Shown piece after piece: positions 7,835 through 15,914 of a stretch of 37,911 nt of DNA. Position 1 is the first letter of the stretch. Every line of letters begins with the position of its first letter. The translations under genes and the position numbers were made by a program. The notes beneath the pieces were generated by a model. The model did not search any database and had not been told where the DNA came from. It saw nothing but the letters and a program-made list of their open reading frames with translations. Source of the DNA: an uncultured Bradyrhizobium sp. (lineage in GTDB: Bacteria > Pseudomonadota > Alphaproteobacteria > Rhizobiales > Xanthobacteraceae); the NCBI RefSeq assembly GCF_936943645.1, contig NZ_CAKZJO010000109.1, positions 1-37,911 on the forward strand. Direction: 5' to 3'.

Positions 7835-8251
7835 ATGAACAAGACCGTCATTGCCGTCTTAGCGCTCGGTGCCATCGCCTTTGCGGCTCCGGCCAGCGCC
7901 GAAAAGCTGAAAGCAACGCTCGACGGCAAGTCCGAGGTGCCGGCAACGACCAGCAGCGCCACCGGAACCGCCGATCTGAACTACGATGCCGCCAGCAAGA
8001 AGCTGTCCTGGACGGTCACCTATTCCGGGCTGTCCGGCCCCGCCACCGCCGCCCATTTCCACGGTCCCGCGGAAGCCGGCAAGAACGCCGGTGTCGCGAT
8101 CGCGATCCCGAATGCGACCGCCAGCCCCGTGAAGGGCGAAGCGACGCTGACCGACGCGCAGGCCGCCGACCTGCTCGCCGGCAAGCTCTACGTCAACATC
8201 CACACCGCGGCCAACCCGGGCGGCGAGATCCGCGGTCAAGTGACGAAGTAA
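7835..8251 (+). CDS. Secreted CHRD-domain protein
   Basis: 138 residues. A clear Sec signal peptide (MNKTVIAVLALGAIAFAAPASA, cleaved near residue 22) precedes one CHRD (chordin-like) beta-sheet domain filling the rest. Typical CHRD features are the SEVPATTSSATGTADL start, the central AHFHGPA motif, and the terminal NIHTAANPGGEIRGQV block. A good Shine-Dalgarno (AGGGAG) precedes the ATG at 7835. Bacterial single-CHRD proteins are periplasmic or extracellular and their role is mostly unknown. The gene is monocistronic: it is divergent from the cytochrome and ends in a strong hairpin terminator. Confidence 0.9.
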   Translation: MNKTVIAVLALGAIAFAAPASAEKLKATLDGKSEVPATTSSATGTADLNYDAASKKLSWTVTYSGLSGPATAAHFHGPAEAGKNAGVAIAIPNATASPVKGEATLTDAQAADLLAGKLYVNIHTAANPGGEIRGQVTK

Positions 8252-8273
8252 GCCTCCAAGATTGCTTCGTCGC

Positions 8274-8309
8274 AAAAGGCCGGGCGCAGGAGGGGGCGTC
8301 CGGCCTTTT
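8274..8309. terminator. Bidirectional intrinsic terminator between CHRD gene and the PLP lyase
   Basis: AAAAGGCCGG at 8274-8283 is a perfect inverted repeat with CCGGCCTTTT at 8300-8309, and the stem can extend inward by several more pairs. The right arm ends in TTTT for plus-strand transcripts, and the left arm gives TTTT on the minus strand. It therefore serves both convergent genes, 23 bp after the CHRD stop and 18 bp after the lyase stop. Confidence 0.85.
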
Positions 8310-8326
8310 CGATTCCGCTCCGCGGC

Positions 8327-9610
8327 TCAGGCCGCATTCAGCGCCTGGGTGAGATCCGCGATCAGGTCCGACGGATTCTCGATGCCGATCGACAGGCGGA
8401 TCGTGGAATCCAGCACGCCGATCTTCCGGCGGATGTCGGCGGGAACGCCGGAATGGGTCATGGTTGCCGGCAGGCTCGCCAGCGACTCGGTGCCGCCGAG
8501 GCTCACCGCCAATTTGAGGATCTGCAGTGCGTTGAGGAATTTGACCGCCCCGTCTTTGCCGCCGACGATGTCGAAAGAGAAAGTCGATCCCGCCCCCAGG
8601 CACTGCCGCGCGAACACGCGCCCCGCGGGCGAAGCCTCCTCGTGATGACCGAGATAGTGGACCTTGGCGACTTTGGGATGATCGCGCAGGAAATCCGCAA
8701 CGAGGCGCGCATTGGCGTTGGCTTTCTCCATGCGCAGGCTCAGCGTCTCCAGCGATCGGTTGATCATCCAGCAGGAATGCGGATCGAGCTGCGTGCCGAT
8801 GGCACCGCGCAGCGCCTTGATGCCCTTCATGATCGCCTTCGAGCCGAGCGCGGCCCCTGCAATCAGGTCGGAATGGCCGCCGACATATTTGGTCAGCGAA
8901 TACAGCGACACATCCGCACCGTGCTCGATCGGACGCTGAAACACGGGACCGAGCAGCGTGTTGTCGCAGGCGATGATCGGCGTGTGTCCCTGCGCCTTGC
9001 CGATGGCATCGGCGATGCGGCGGATCATGGCGATATCGACGAGGCCGTTGGTGGGATTGGCGGGGGTCTCGATCAGGATCATCGAGACGCGGCCCTTGGC
9101 CATGGCCTCCTCCGCGGCCTGCTTGACGGCGGCTTCGTCGATGCCGTCGGCGAAGCCGACGGCGCCGATCGACAGCCGCGAAAGCGTGTTGGTCAGCAGC
9201 GTCTCGGTGCCGCCGTAGAGCGGCTGCGAATGCAGGATGACGTCGCCGGGGCGGACGAAAGCCAGAATCGTGGTCGCGATCGCCGCCATGCCGGACGAGA
9301 ACAGCGCGCAGCTTTCGGTGCGCTCGTAGATCGAGAGCCTGTCCTCGACGATCTCGCTGTTGGGATGATTGAAGCGCGAATAGACCAGGCCCGCGCCCAT
9401 GCCCTCCGGCGGCTCGCGCCGGCCGGCGACGAAATCGAAGAAGTCCTGCCCGTCGTCGGCGGTCTTGAACACGAAGGTGGAGGTCAGGAAGACCGGCGGC
9501 TTGATGGCACCTTCCGACAGTTGCGGATCGTAGCCATAGGTCAGCATCAGCGTTTCCGGGTGCAGCATGTGATTGCCGATGTGAGTCTTGGACGGATGCG
9601 GTTTGACCAT
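8327..9610 (-). CDS. Cys/Met-metabolism PLP enzyme (cystathionine gamma-synthase family)
   Basis: 427 residues from the ATG at 9610 (MVKPHPSKTHIG); an upstream in-frame start at 9673 adds 21 residues unlike the family. It is a fold-type I PLP enzyme of the trans-sulfuration family (cystathionine gamma-synthase, cystathionine lyase, methionine gamma-lyase). Motifs are the SSGMAAI phosphate-binding region (about 105), the ETPANPTNG segment (about 181), the cofactor Asp in ACDNT, and the Schiff-base lysine K241 in SLTKYVGGHSD. The C-terminal block SLGGTESLASLPATMTHS is conserved. The exact reaction cannot be separated by eye. It forms a single-gene unit ending in the shared terminator. Confidence 0.88.
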   Translation of the reverse strand: MVKPHPSKTHIGNHMLHPETLMLTYGYDPQLSEGAIKPPVFLTSTFVFKTADDGQDFFDFVAGRREPPEGMGAGLVYSRFNHPNSEIVEDRLSIYERTESCALFSSGMAAIATTILAFVRPGDVILHSQPLYGGTETLLTNTLSRLSIGAVGFADGIDEAAVKQAAEEAMAKGRVSMILIETPANPTNGLVDIAMIRRIADAIGKAQGHTPIIACDNTLLGPVFQRPIEHGADVSLYSLTKYVGGHSDLIAGAALGSKAIMKGIKALRGAIGTQLDPHSCWMINRSLETLSLRMEKANANARLVADFLRDHPKVAKVHYLGHHEEASPAGRVFARQCLGAGSTFSFDIVGGKDGAVKFLNALQILKLAVSLGGTESLASLPATMTHSGVPADIRRKIGVLDSTIRLSIGIENPSDLIADLTQALNAA

Positions 9611-9831
9611 GGCCTGTCTCGCTGTTGATTCGGATTCTCGCCGCGCGCTTGAGCTCCCGATGTCATGAGGCAAGTCTGGAAACGAGATGCGCCTCGTCGC
9701 ATCAACGTCGCGGCGTTGCTGCGAAGATAACCCCTCCGAGCATCATCCGTCAGACCTTGCGGACAGAAAAAGGGCGGCTGCTGCCGCAACCGCCCTTCGT
9801 GATTCCTGTGGCCCGGATGGAGCTGTACGCC

Positions 9832-10278
9832 TCAGCCGTTCTTGACGCGGTAGGTCTCGTGGCAGCCGCCGCATTCCTTGCCGATGGCAGGCATGTTCGC
9901 CTTGAGCGAGTCGAGATCCTTGATCTTGCCCTTGGCCTCGCCCACGGTCTTGGCAAAGCCGGCGATCTTGGCGTCGAAGCCGGCCTTGTCCTCCCAGACC
10001 TTCGGCGAGGTCGAGTAGTCGCCGTCGAGCTTCACGCCCTTGGCGCTGGCCGGAAACAGGTTCGGCAGCTTCTTGGCGGTATCTTCGAACTGCGCCAGCG
10101 CACTGTCCACGGTAGCCTGGTCGTAGGGCTTCTCACCCTTCACCATCGCCGACATCGCGCCGGCGTTCTTGCCGTTGCCTTTCATGAGCGTCTGGACCTC
10201 CTTGACGGAGTCCTGCTGCGCCCAAACGGCGCCCATCCCGAGCAGCAGCGCGCCCCCAACGATCAACACTCGCTTCAT
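9832..10278 (-). CDS. Cytochrome c556 / cytochrome c' family protein
   Basis: 148 residues. A signal peptide (about 1-20, ending VWA) is followed by a four-helix-bundle cytochrome with a single C-terminal heme motif CGGCH (C136, C139, H140), as in cytochrome c' and c556. M32 near the start of helix 1 (VQTLMKGNG) could be the sixth ligand, which favours low-spin c556 over five-coordinate c'. The ATG at 10278 starts directly at the signal peptide, with a weak AGGGA upstream. It is a periplasmic electron carrier. It lies 147 bp after the molybdenum hydroxylase gene on the same strand, so the two might share electrons, but a hairpin separates them. Confidence 0.9.
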   Translation of the reverse strand: MKRVLIVGGALLLGMGAVWAQQDSVKEVQTLMKGNGKNAGAMSAMVKGEKPYDQATVDSALAQFEDTAKKLPNLFPASAKGVKLDGDYSTSPKVWEDKAGFDAKIAGFAKTVGEAKGKIKDLDSLKANMPAIGKECGGCHETYRVKNG

Positions 10279-10364
10279 ACGCAAAATCCCTTTCCCTGAT
10301 GATAGGATCGTGCCGACCCCTCCATGGGCCAACACCGATTGGCAGATTTCATTCCCTCCGGAGC

Positions 10365-10382
10365 GCGACGAAAAATCGTCGC
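10365..10382. other. Perfect 7-bp hairpin between molybdenum hydroxylase and cytochrome c556 genes
   Basis: GCGACGA-AAAA-TCGTCGC forms a perfect stem with a 4-nt loop, 44 bp downstream of the hydroxylase stop on the minus strand. There is no T-tract beyond it. It could be a weak terminator or a 3'-end stabiliser. Confidence 0.45.
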
Positions 10383-10425
10383 ACGCCGGTGGATGGCTGG
10401 GCAAAGCGGCCGCGTCTGCTTGATC

Positions 10426-12735
10426 TTACAGGCTGTGACGGCGGTGATGCTCGTGGATCGCGATCCACACCCGCTCGGGCGTGGCCGGCATGTCGATGTG
10501 GTCGATCTTGTATTCGCGCCAGAGCGCATCGACGATGGCGTTGACGACGGCCGGACAGGAGCCGATCGCGCCAGCCTCGCCCGCCCCCTTCACGCCCATC
10601 GGATTGGTCTTGCAGGGGACGTTGGCGGTCTCGAACACGAAGGCCGGCCCGTCCGCCGCCCGCGGCAGCGCATAGTCCATGAAGGTCGCGGTAATGAGCT
10701 GGCCGTCGGTCGGCCCATAGACCACCTGCTCCATCAGCGCCTGGCCGATGCCCTGCATGGCACCGCCGTGCACCTGGCCGGCCAGCAGCAGCGGATTGAG
10801 CGTCTTGCCGAAATCGTCGACGATCACGTAGTTGACGATTCTGATGATGCCGGTAGCCGGATCGAGCTCGATTTCCGCGACATGGGTGCCGTTGGGATAG
10901 GTGCCATCGGCGCTGGCAAAGGTCGCGCTGCCGTTCAGCTTCGACGGATCGACGCCGGGCCGCTTGGCGAGATCGGCGAACGAGACCGATCGGTCGGTGC
11001 CGGCGATTCGGATCACGCCGTCGGTGATCTCGAGGTCGCCGGCGCTGGCTTCCAGCGCCTGCGCCGCGATCTCCTTCAGCTTCAAGCCGAGCTCGCGCGT
11101 AGCCCGCTCGACGCTGACGCCGCCCGAGGGGATCGAGGCCGAGCCGCCGGTGCCGAGGCCCGTGGCGATCTCGTCGGTGTCGCCCTGCCGGACGTGGACG
11201 CGCTCGGGCGCGACGCCGAACTGCTCGGCGACGATCTGCGCATAGGCGGTCTGGTGGCCCTGCCCGCTCGACTGCGTGCCGATGAGGACGGTGACGTCGC
11301 CATTGGGATCGAGGCGGACATTGGCGGTCTCCTCACCCATCACGCCGCAGATCTCGACATAGCTCGCGAGCCCGATGCCGCGGATCAGGCCGCCCTTCTT
11401 GGCCGCCTTGGCGCGCTTTCCAAACTCCTTCCACTCGGCGATCTCCATCGCGCGTTTGAGATGCGCGGCGAAGTCGCCGGAATCGTAGACCTTGCCCGTG
11501 GCCGTCTTGTAGGGCAGCGCCTTCGGTGGGATGAAATTCTTGCGGCGAATGGCATCCGGCGTCATGTCGAGTTTGCGCGCGCAGGCATCGACGAGGCGCT
11601 CGATGACGTAAGCCGCCTCGGGCCGGCCCGCGCCGCGATAGGCATCAACAGGCACGCTGTGGGTGAAGATGGTGCGCACCCGGCAATGGAACGCCTGGAT
11701 ATCGTAGAGGCCCGGAAGCATGCCGGCGCCGCCATGCGGGATGTAGGGCCCGAAGGTCGAGAGATACGCGCCCATGTCGCCCATCAGGTCGCAATCCATC
11801 GCGAGGAATTTTCCGTCCTCGGCGAGCGCCATCTTGGCGGTGGTGACGTTGTCGCGGCCCTGCGCATCGCCCATGAAATGCTCGGAGCGATCGGCCGCCC
11901 ACTTCACTGCCTTCTTCAGCTTGCGCGCCGCAACCGCCATCAGGGCGTATTCCCGGTACGGAAACAGTTTTGTGCCGAAGCCGCCGCCGACGTCGGGGCA
12001 GATCACCCGCATCTTGTCGGTGGGGATGTTGAGCACGTTCTGGCACAGGATGTCGCGCAGGCGGTGGCTGCCCTGGCTGCCGACCGTCAGCGTCAGATGG
12101 TCGCGCTTGGCGTCGTATTCGCACACCGCCGCGCGCGTCTCCATGAAGCTCGCGACCACGCGCGGATTGACAATGGAGATTTCGGCCACCGCATGCGCCT
12201 TGGCAAAGGCGGCCTCGGTCGCCTTCTTGTCGCCGATCGAGACGTCGAACAACACGTTGCCTGATTTGTCAGGCCAGACCTGCGGCGCGCCTTTCTTCAC
12301 GGCATTGACGACGCCGGTCACCGCGGGCAGCGGCGACCATTTGACCTCGATCGCCTCGATGGCGTCGCGGGCCTGGTCGATGGTCTCGGCGACGACGAAG
12401 GCGATGGAGTCGCCGACATGGCGCACCTCGCCCGCAGCCAGGATCGGGTAAGGCGGGCCGGTGAAGGGATCGGTCTCGAGATTGAACAGGCACGGCAGAT
12501 TGCCGAGATCCTTCACATCATCGGCGGTCAGGATCAGCGCGACGCCCGGCAGGCCGCGGGCGCGGCTCACATCAATGGTGTATTTGGCATGCGCATGCGG
12601 CGAGCGCAGCATCAGGCAGCGGAGCGCAGCCTGCGGCGCGTAATCGTCGGTATAGCGGCCCTTGCCGCGGATGAGCGCGTCATCCTCCTTGCGCAGCACG
12701 CTTTGGCCAACGCCGAACTTGATGGGAGCCGCCAT
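10426..12735 (-). CDS. Molybdopterin-binding large subunit of a xanthine dehydrogenase-family (form II CoxL-like) hydroxylase
   Basis: 769 residues. The N-terminal a/b hammerhead domain begins near GVGQSVLRKEDDALIRGKG, followed by the two Moco-binding domains. AYRGAGR at 365-371 is the active-site signature of form II CoxL-like proteins; true CO dehydrogenases (form I) have AYXCSFR. The GQGH region (about 491-494) and the catalytic glutamate E720 in KGAGEAG are present. Substrate is therefore likely an aldehyde or N-heterocycle rather than CO. The ATG at 12735 follows GGGAAG at 6 nt; ATG at 12753 is possible. The usual FAD (CoxM) and [2Fe-2S] (CoxS) subunit genes are not adjacent, so partners must be encoded elsewhere or the gene is an orphan. 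Confidence 0.9.
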   Translation of the reverse strand: MAAPIKFGVGQSVLRKEDDALIRGKGRYTDDYAPQAALRCLMLRSPHAHAKYTIDVSRARGLPGVALILTADDVKDLGNLPCLFNLETDPFTGPPYPILAAGEVRHVGDSIAFVVAETIDQARDAIEAIEVKWSPLPAVTGVVNAVKKGAPQVWPDKSGNVLFDVSIGDKKATEAAFAKAHAVAEISIVNPRVVASFMETRAAVCEYDAKRDHLTLTVGSQGSHRLRDILCQNVLNIPTDKMRVICPDVGGGFGTKLFPYREYALMAVAARKLKKAVKWAADRSEHFMGDAQGRDNVTTAKMALAEDGKFLAMDCDLMGDMGAYLSTFGPYIPHGGAGMLPGLYDIQAFHCRVRTIFTHSVPVDAYRGAGRPEAAYVIERLVDACARKLDMTPDAIRRKNFIPPKALPYKTATGKVYDSGDFAAHLKRAMEIAEWKEFGKRAKAAKKGGLIRGIGLASYVEICGVMGEETANVRLDPNGDVTVLIGTQSSGQGHQTAYAQIVAEQFGVAPERVHVRQGDTDEIATGLGTGGSASIPSGGVSVERATRELGLKLKEIAAQALEASAGDLEITDGVIRIAGTDRSVSFADLAKRPGVDPSKLNGSATFASADGTYPNGTHVAEIELDPATGIIRIVNYVIVDDFGKTLNPLLLAGQVHGGAMQGIGQALMEQVVYGPTDGQLITATFMDYALPRAADGPAFVFETANVPCKTNPMGVKGAGEAGAIGSCPAVVNAIVDALWREYKIDHIDMPATPERVWIAIHEHHRRHSL

Positions 12736-12924
12736 TTTATCTTCCCGTTCCATGGTTGTTTTGCGGGCATATTGCCGTGGAAAAACTGGCAAGGCAAACG
12801 GGTTTAGGCAGGCTTGGTCGCGAGGATCTGGCCCGGCCTGCCCTGTCAGAGCGGGATAGGACAGAAAGGCCGCAGCTCGGTCATTTCCCCGTGAAGATCG
12901 ATGATTCTGCACCGCAGCGCACGC

Positions 12925-12964
12925 CTGCGAACAAGCGACAGGATTGGCCGTCACTTGTTCGCAG
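12925..12964. other. Long hairpin downstream of the DUF1127 gene
   Basis: The left arm at 12926-12939 (TGCGAACAAGCGAC) pairs with 12950-12963 (GTCACTTGTTCGCA) with one mismatch, plus an outer C-G pair; the loop is 10 nt. It lies about 30 bp after the stop of the DUF1127 gene on the minus strand. No T-tract follows. It may be a terminator-like 3' structure or a protein-binding palindrome in this 259-bp gap, which shows no supported gene. Confidence 0.5.
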
Positions 12965-12994
12965 AGCGCACGTCCGCGTCTGGCAATTGAACAT

Positions 12995-13399
12995 TTACAT
13001 CCCACTGTGGTTCAACAGATACCTCGCACGATCTCTCAACGCGTCGATCGCTCGCCAGGGTGCGAGGTGGTAGACCTCGCCACGGGTCAGGCCGATATCC
13101 GTCAGCTCCCTGTCGCTCAGATCCTGCAAGATGAACCGCGGGCTCTGGTACCATTGCCGACACGCGCGCCAGTATCGCTTGAACAGACCGCGGAGGCTCT
13201 GTGCCGGTTCGACCGCTGCCCGCGCGCCTTCCGTTGGCGACAACGTGCCGCGCGGCGCTGCAACGGATGCGTTAAGTCGCGCCGCAGCCGTCAAGACCTC
13301 GTCCATGGCCTCCTTTGCCAACGCGATCGAGCGGTCGAGGCGAAGCACCGCGGCATCGCGCTCTGCTTCGGATGTGAAGGTCGTCTGTTGTGGTGGCAT
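12995..13399 (-). CDS. DUF1127-domain protein
   Basis: 134 residues. The C-terminal half carries the DUF1127 signature, with an aromatic-rich stretch (RYWRACRQWYQSPRF) followed by LQDLSDRELTDIGLTRGEV (about 92-110). The N-terminal half is an acidic/alanine-rich region with predicted helices and no recognised domain, so the protein is longer than the common 50-80-residue DUF1127 proteins. Small DUF1127 proteins of alphaproteobacteria are associated with phosphate, carbon and stress regulation and can bind RNA, though no role has been shown for long forms. It is monocistronic, downstream of the terminator at 13445-13471. Confidence 0.82.
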   Translation of the reverse strand: MPPQQTTFTSEAERDAAVLRLDRSIALAKEAMDEVLTAAARLNASVAAPRGTLSPTEGARAAVEPAQSLRGLFKRYWRACRQWYQSPRFILQDLSDRELTDIGLTRGEVYHLAPWRAIDALRDRARYLLNHSGM

Positions 13400-13444
13400 C
13401 GCATGCTCCTGCTGTTGAGCCAGCAGCGAGCGTGGCCACGAAAA

Positions 13445-13471
13445 AGGCCCCGTCCGATGCCGGCGGGGCCT
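13445..13471 (-). terminator. Strong intrinsic terminator (minus strand)
   Basis: AGGCCCCG and CGGGGCCT form a perfect 8-bp GC-rich stem (13445-13452 with 13464-13471) and the minus strand continues with TTTTT. It ends transcription arriving from the cytochrome c or small-RNA region and insulates the DUF1127 gene. Confidence 0.85.
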
Positions 13472-13498
13472 GGTGGAAGAGATGTCGTCGTCGAATTC

Positions 13499-13576
13499 CT
13501 AGCGCACGACTCCTCCCACGGCCCAGCCGAAGCGGGTCATGTGGTTGCGGTTGACGGTGCGCGAGCGTTTGATCAT
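13499..13576 (-). CDS. Possible 25-residue small protein
   Basis: A short ORF of 25 codons (MIKRSRTVNRNHMTRFGWAV, then GGVVR) lies just before the terminator at 13445-13471. It is basic (Arg/Lys/His rich) at the N-terminus with a short hydrophobic end. There is no clear Shine-Dalgarno, and the predicted transcription start lies almost at the ATG, so translation would be leaderless. It could equally be chance within a small RNA. No family is recognised. Confidence 0.2.
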   Translation of the reverse strand: MIKRSRTVNRNHMTRFGWAVGGVVR

Positions 13577-13582
13577 AGGCGG

Positions 13583-13611
13583 CGAATACCACGGGAATCG
13601 CACAAAATCAA
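13583..13611 (-). promoter_or_regulatory. Candidate promoter for the small RNA
   Basis: Minus strand: -35-like TTGATT (13606-13611), a 17-bp spacer, and -10-like TATTCG (13583-13588). The -35 matches 4 of 6 and the -10 only 3 of 6 of the sigma-70 consensus, but spacing is optimal and a strong terminator follows about 110 bp downstream. Confidence 0.3.
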
Positions 13612-13667
13612 TAGATGTGGAGAGGCTGCCTACATCCTTCAGGCGAGCGCCTGGTTCTGCGGCTACG

Positions 13668-14117
13668 TCACTTTTGCTGAATGCGGCCGAGATAATCGAC
13701 GACAGAGAGGATACGTTTTCGCACGACGACTTCAGGGCTTTGTTCGGGCCCGGCTTTCTGCCAATAGGACGGATCAACATAGTGAGGCAGGTTGACGATG
13801 GGGTTGAATCGCTCTCCCCAGATCGGCATTTCGCGCGTGCCGTGGGCAGGAATTGTCTTCATTCCATCGATGACTTCATAGATGGTATTCGCGGGAAACA
13901 CGCCGTTGTTGTTCCTGGCCAGCATCGTCAAATCGGGAGGCGGTGTCTTGAGCTGGTCGCTGACCGGTCCTTTGCCCCTGGCATCCGCACCGTGGCAGCT
14001 CGCGCACGACGACTGGAATTCCAACTTGCCGCGGTCGAGATCTTCCGCCTGAGCCGTCGCGGCGAAACCGGCGACGAGACCGGCGATGATCAGACATTTC
14101 ACAGCAGATCTTACCAT
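13668..14117 (-). CDS. Monoheme c-type cytochrome
   Basis: 149 residues. A signal peptide (about 1-24, ending TAQA) is followed by a class I cytochrome c fold with heme motif CASCH (C38, C41, H42) and a candidate Met ligand in REMPIWGERF. A strong Shine-Dalgarno (GAGGAG) precedes the ATG at 14117. It is a periplasmic electron carrier. A FixK/FNR-type palindrome upstream (14178-14191) suggests it is made under low oxygen. No oxidase or dehydrogenase partner is adjacent, so its redox partner is unknown. Confidence 0.9.
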   Translation of the reverse strand: MVRSAVKCLIIAGLVAGFAATAQAEDLDRGKLEFQSSCASCHGADARGKGPVSDQLKTPPPDLTMLARNNNGVFPANTIYEVIDGMKTIPAHGTREMPIWGERFNPIVNLPHYVDPSYWQKAGPEQSPEVVVRKRILSVVDYLGRIQQK

Positions 14118-14177
14118 GTCCTGCTCCTCGGCGCTGGCCAGCAGAGCTGACTACTAGCCGGTTCGCCCGAGGGCCGT

Positions 14178-14191
14178 TTGACTCACATCAA
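14178..14191 (-). promoter_or_regulatory. FixK/FNR-type box upstream of the monoheme cytochrome c
   Basis: TTGACTCACATCAA fits the TTGA-N6-TCAA palindrome bound by FNR, FixK and FnrN. Its centre is about 67 bp upstream of the ATG at 14117, so activation from the usual -41.5 position would place the transcription start near 14143, leaving a short leader. It predicts microaerobic induction in this cytochrome-rich region. Confidence 0.6.
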
Positions 14192-14302
14192 AACTGGTTT
14201 CCAACCGAACTTATGCGGGCTCCAGGCCTGCGCGAAATCAGGCCAACGCGGACGAGCTCCGAACAAGTAGGCACGAACCTATCGAGTGCGATCGTTCCGC
14301 GC

Positions 14303-15829
14303 CTAGCCGCGCACCAATGAGACCAGCCAGTTACGGCCGAACAGCACGAGGATCGCGAGCGCATAGACAATCGTGCCGCCGATCGCGAGCAGCACCAGCA
14401 TCAATTCGTCCCGGAAGTGCATCGCCCCCAGCGCAGGACCACCAAAGCGCGTTATCAGCCAGAAGGCCACGGCGAGGATGATCCCGGTCAGCAGGAATTT
14501 GACCAGCGACATCAGCCATGCGCGGTCAGGCACGAGGAAGCCGCGGCGTACGGCGAAGAACAGCACCAGCAACAAATTCGTCCAGACGCCGACGGCAGTG
14601 GCCAGCGCGAGGCCGATCTGCGCGAGCGAACCCATCAGGGCGACCTTCAGCGCGACGTTGACGGCGATGCCGGTCAGCGAGGCCCGCACCGGCGTCGCCG
14701 TATCCTTGCGCGCATAGAAGGTCGCAACCGCACTGCGGATCAGCACGAAGGGGATCAGGCCGATGGCATAGGCCGCGAGCGTGCCGCCGGCGGCCACCGC
14801 ATCGGCCTTGGAGAAGGCGCCGCGGGCGAACAGCGCGCGCATGATCTCGTCCGGCACGGTGAGGAAGGCCGCCACGAACGGGATCGAGAACAGCAGCGTG
14901 AAATCGAAGGCCCGGCGCTGCGCCTTCATCGCGCCGTCATGGTCGTTGGCCGTGATCCGGCGCGACATTTCCGGCAGCAGCACCGTGCCGATGGCGATGC
15001 CGATGACGCCGATCGGGAGCTGGTTGAGCCGGTCGGCGTAATACAGCGCCGACAGCGCGCCGGCAGGCAGGAAGGTCGCGATGATGGTGTCCGCGAACAG
15101 CGCGACCTGCGTGCCCATCGATCCCAATGTCGCAGGTCCCAGTGCCTTAAAGAATCCGCGCACGTCCTCGTCGAGCTTGAGCGGCGCAAAGCGCGGCAGG
15201 CCGCCATGGCAGGCGAGATCGCCGGCGAGCAGGAAATATTGCAGGAAGCCGGAGATCAGGACGCCCCAGGCTGCGGCATGACCCGGGGTCGGAAACCAGA
15301 CGGCCACCGCCAGCGTCATCATCATCGCGACGTTGAGGAAGATCGAGGCGGCGGCGGCGCTGGCAAAGCGCTGCATCACGTTGAGCATGCCGCCATAGAG
15401 CGTCACCAGCGTGATCAACAGCAGATAGGGAAAGGTGATCCGGGTCAGCTCGATCGCGAGCTTGCGCTGCTCGGCATCCTCCGAAAAGCCCGGCGCCAGA
15501 ATGCTCATGGCCTGCGGCATGAACAGCCAGGCAGCGATCAGCAGCACCACCTGCGAAGCCAGCAGCAGCGTGAAGATGCGATCGGCGAACAAATGCGCCG
15601 CCGCCTCGCCCTTCTCGCCGTGGACATGCGCATAGGCCGGCACCCAGGCGGCGTTGAAGGCGCCCTCGGCGAAGATCGCGCGGAAATGATTGGGCAGCCG
15701 CAGCGCCACGAAAAAGGCGTCGGCCACGGGACCGGCGCCGAGGATCGCCGCGAGCATGATGTCGCGGGCAAACCCCGTCAGCCGCGAGAGCAGCGTGTAA
15801 CCACCGACCGTGAAGATGCGTCCGAGCAT
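14303..15829 (-). CDS. murJ: MurJ-family lipid II flippase
   Basis: 508 residues with about 14 hydrophobic helices of the MOP-superfamily MviN/MurJ fold. The N-terminus GGYTLLSRLTGFARDIMLAA and the cytoplasmic-loop motif ADRLNQLPIGVIGIAIGT are highly characteristic. It would flip lipid II, or another undecaprenyl-linked glycan, across the inner membrane. The start is taken as ATG at 15829. It is alone on the minus strand and not next to glnD or trpS, a common MurJ neighbourhood in alphaproteobacteria. It sits beside an LPS district, so a role with other lipid-linked sugars is possible, though the sequence looks like ordinary MurJ. Confidence 0.93.
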   Translation of the reverse strand: MLGRIFTVGGYTLLSRLTGFARDIMLAAILGAGPVADAFFVALRLPNHFRAIFAEGAFNAAWVPAYAHVHGEKGEAAAHLFADRIFTLLLASQVVLLIAAWLFMPQAMSILAPGFSEDAEQRKLAIELTRITFPYLLLITLVTLYGGMLNVMQRFASAAAASIFLNVAMMMTLAVAVWFPTPGHAAAWGVLISGFLQYFLLAGDLACHGGLPRFAPLKLDEDVRGFFKALGPATLGSMGTQVALFADTIIATFLPAGALSALYYADRLNQLPIGVIGIAIGTVLLPEMSRRITANDHDGAMKAQRRAFDFTLLFSIPFVAAFLTVPDEIMRALFARGAFSKADAVAAGGTLAAYAIGLIPFVLIRSAVATFYARKDTATPVRASLTGIAVNVALKVALMGSLAQIGLALATAVGVWTNLLLVLFFAVRRGFLVPDRAWLMSLVKFLLTGIILAVAFWLITRFGGPALGAMHFRDELMLVLLAIGGTIVYALAILVLFGRNWLVSLVRG

Positions 15830-15914
15830 GCGTCTGTTTTAGAGCATGGCGCGATTAGGTCTAGGTGAAAGCGGCGGGGGAAGTGTGACTGGGAGCGCCG
15901 ACAGTCCCCACAGC

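Larger units (their letters stand above)
13440..13577 (-). ncRNA. Candidate small RNA (or leaderless short mRNA)
   Basis: A promoter-like TTGATT (13606-13611) and TATTCG (13583-13588), 17 bp apart, point toward a strong intrinsic terminator at 13445-13471. This predicts a minus-strand transcript of about 135 nt between the cytochrome c gene and the DUF1127 gene. The transcript would also contain a 25-codon ORF starting at about 13576. No known RNA family is recognised. The -10 is a weak match, so this rests mainly on the terminator standing nearly 200 bp beyond the cytochrome stop. Confidence 0.3.

Noticed and set aside
10324..12264. Long 646-codon plus-strand ORF opposite the molybdenum hydroxylase gene
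   Set aside because: It is antisense to a clearly conserved enzyme and its translation is rich in Arg/Asp/His/Ala without any domain; an artefact of high-GC coding DNA.
10426..12735. Call as carbon monoxide dehydrogenase large subunit
   Set aside because: The active-site loop reads AYRGAGR, the form II signature, not the AYXCSFR of true CO dehydrogenases, and the coxM/coxS genes are missing.
14417..15868. 483-codon plus-strand ORF opposite murJ
   Set aside because: Shadow of murJ; composition is charged and repetitive and it covers no conserved domain.
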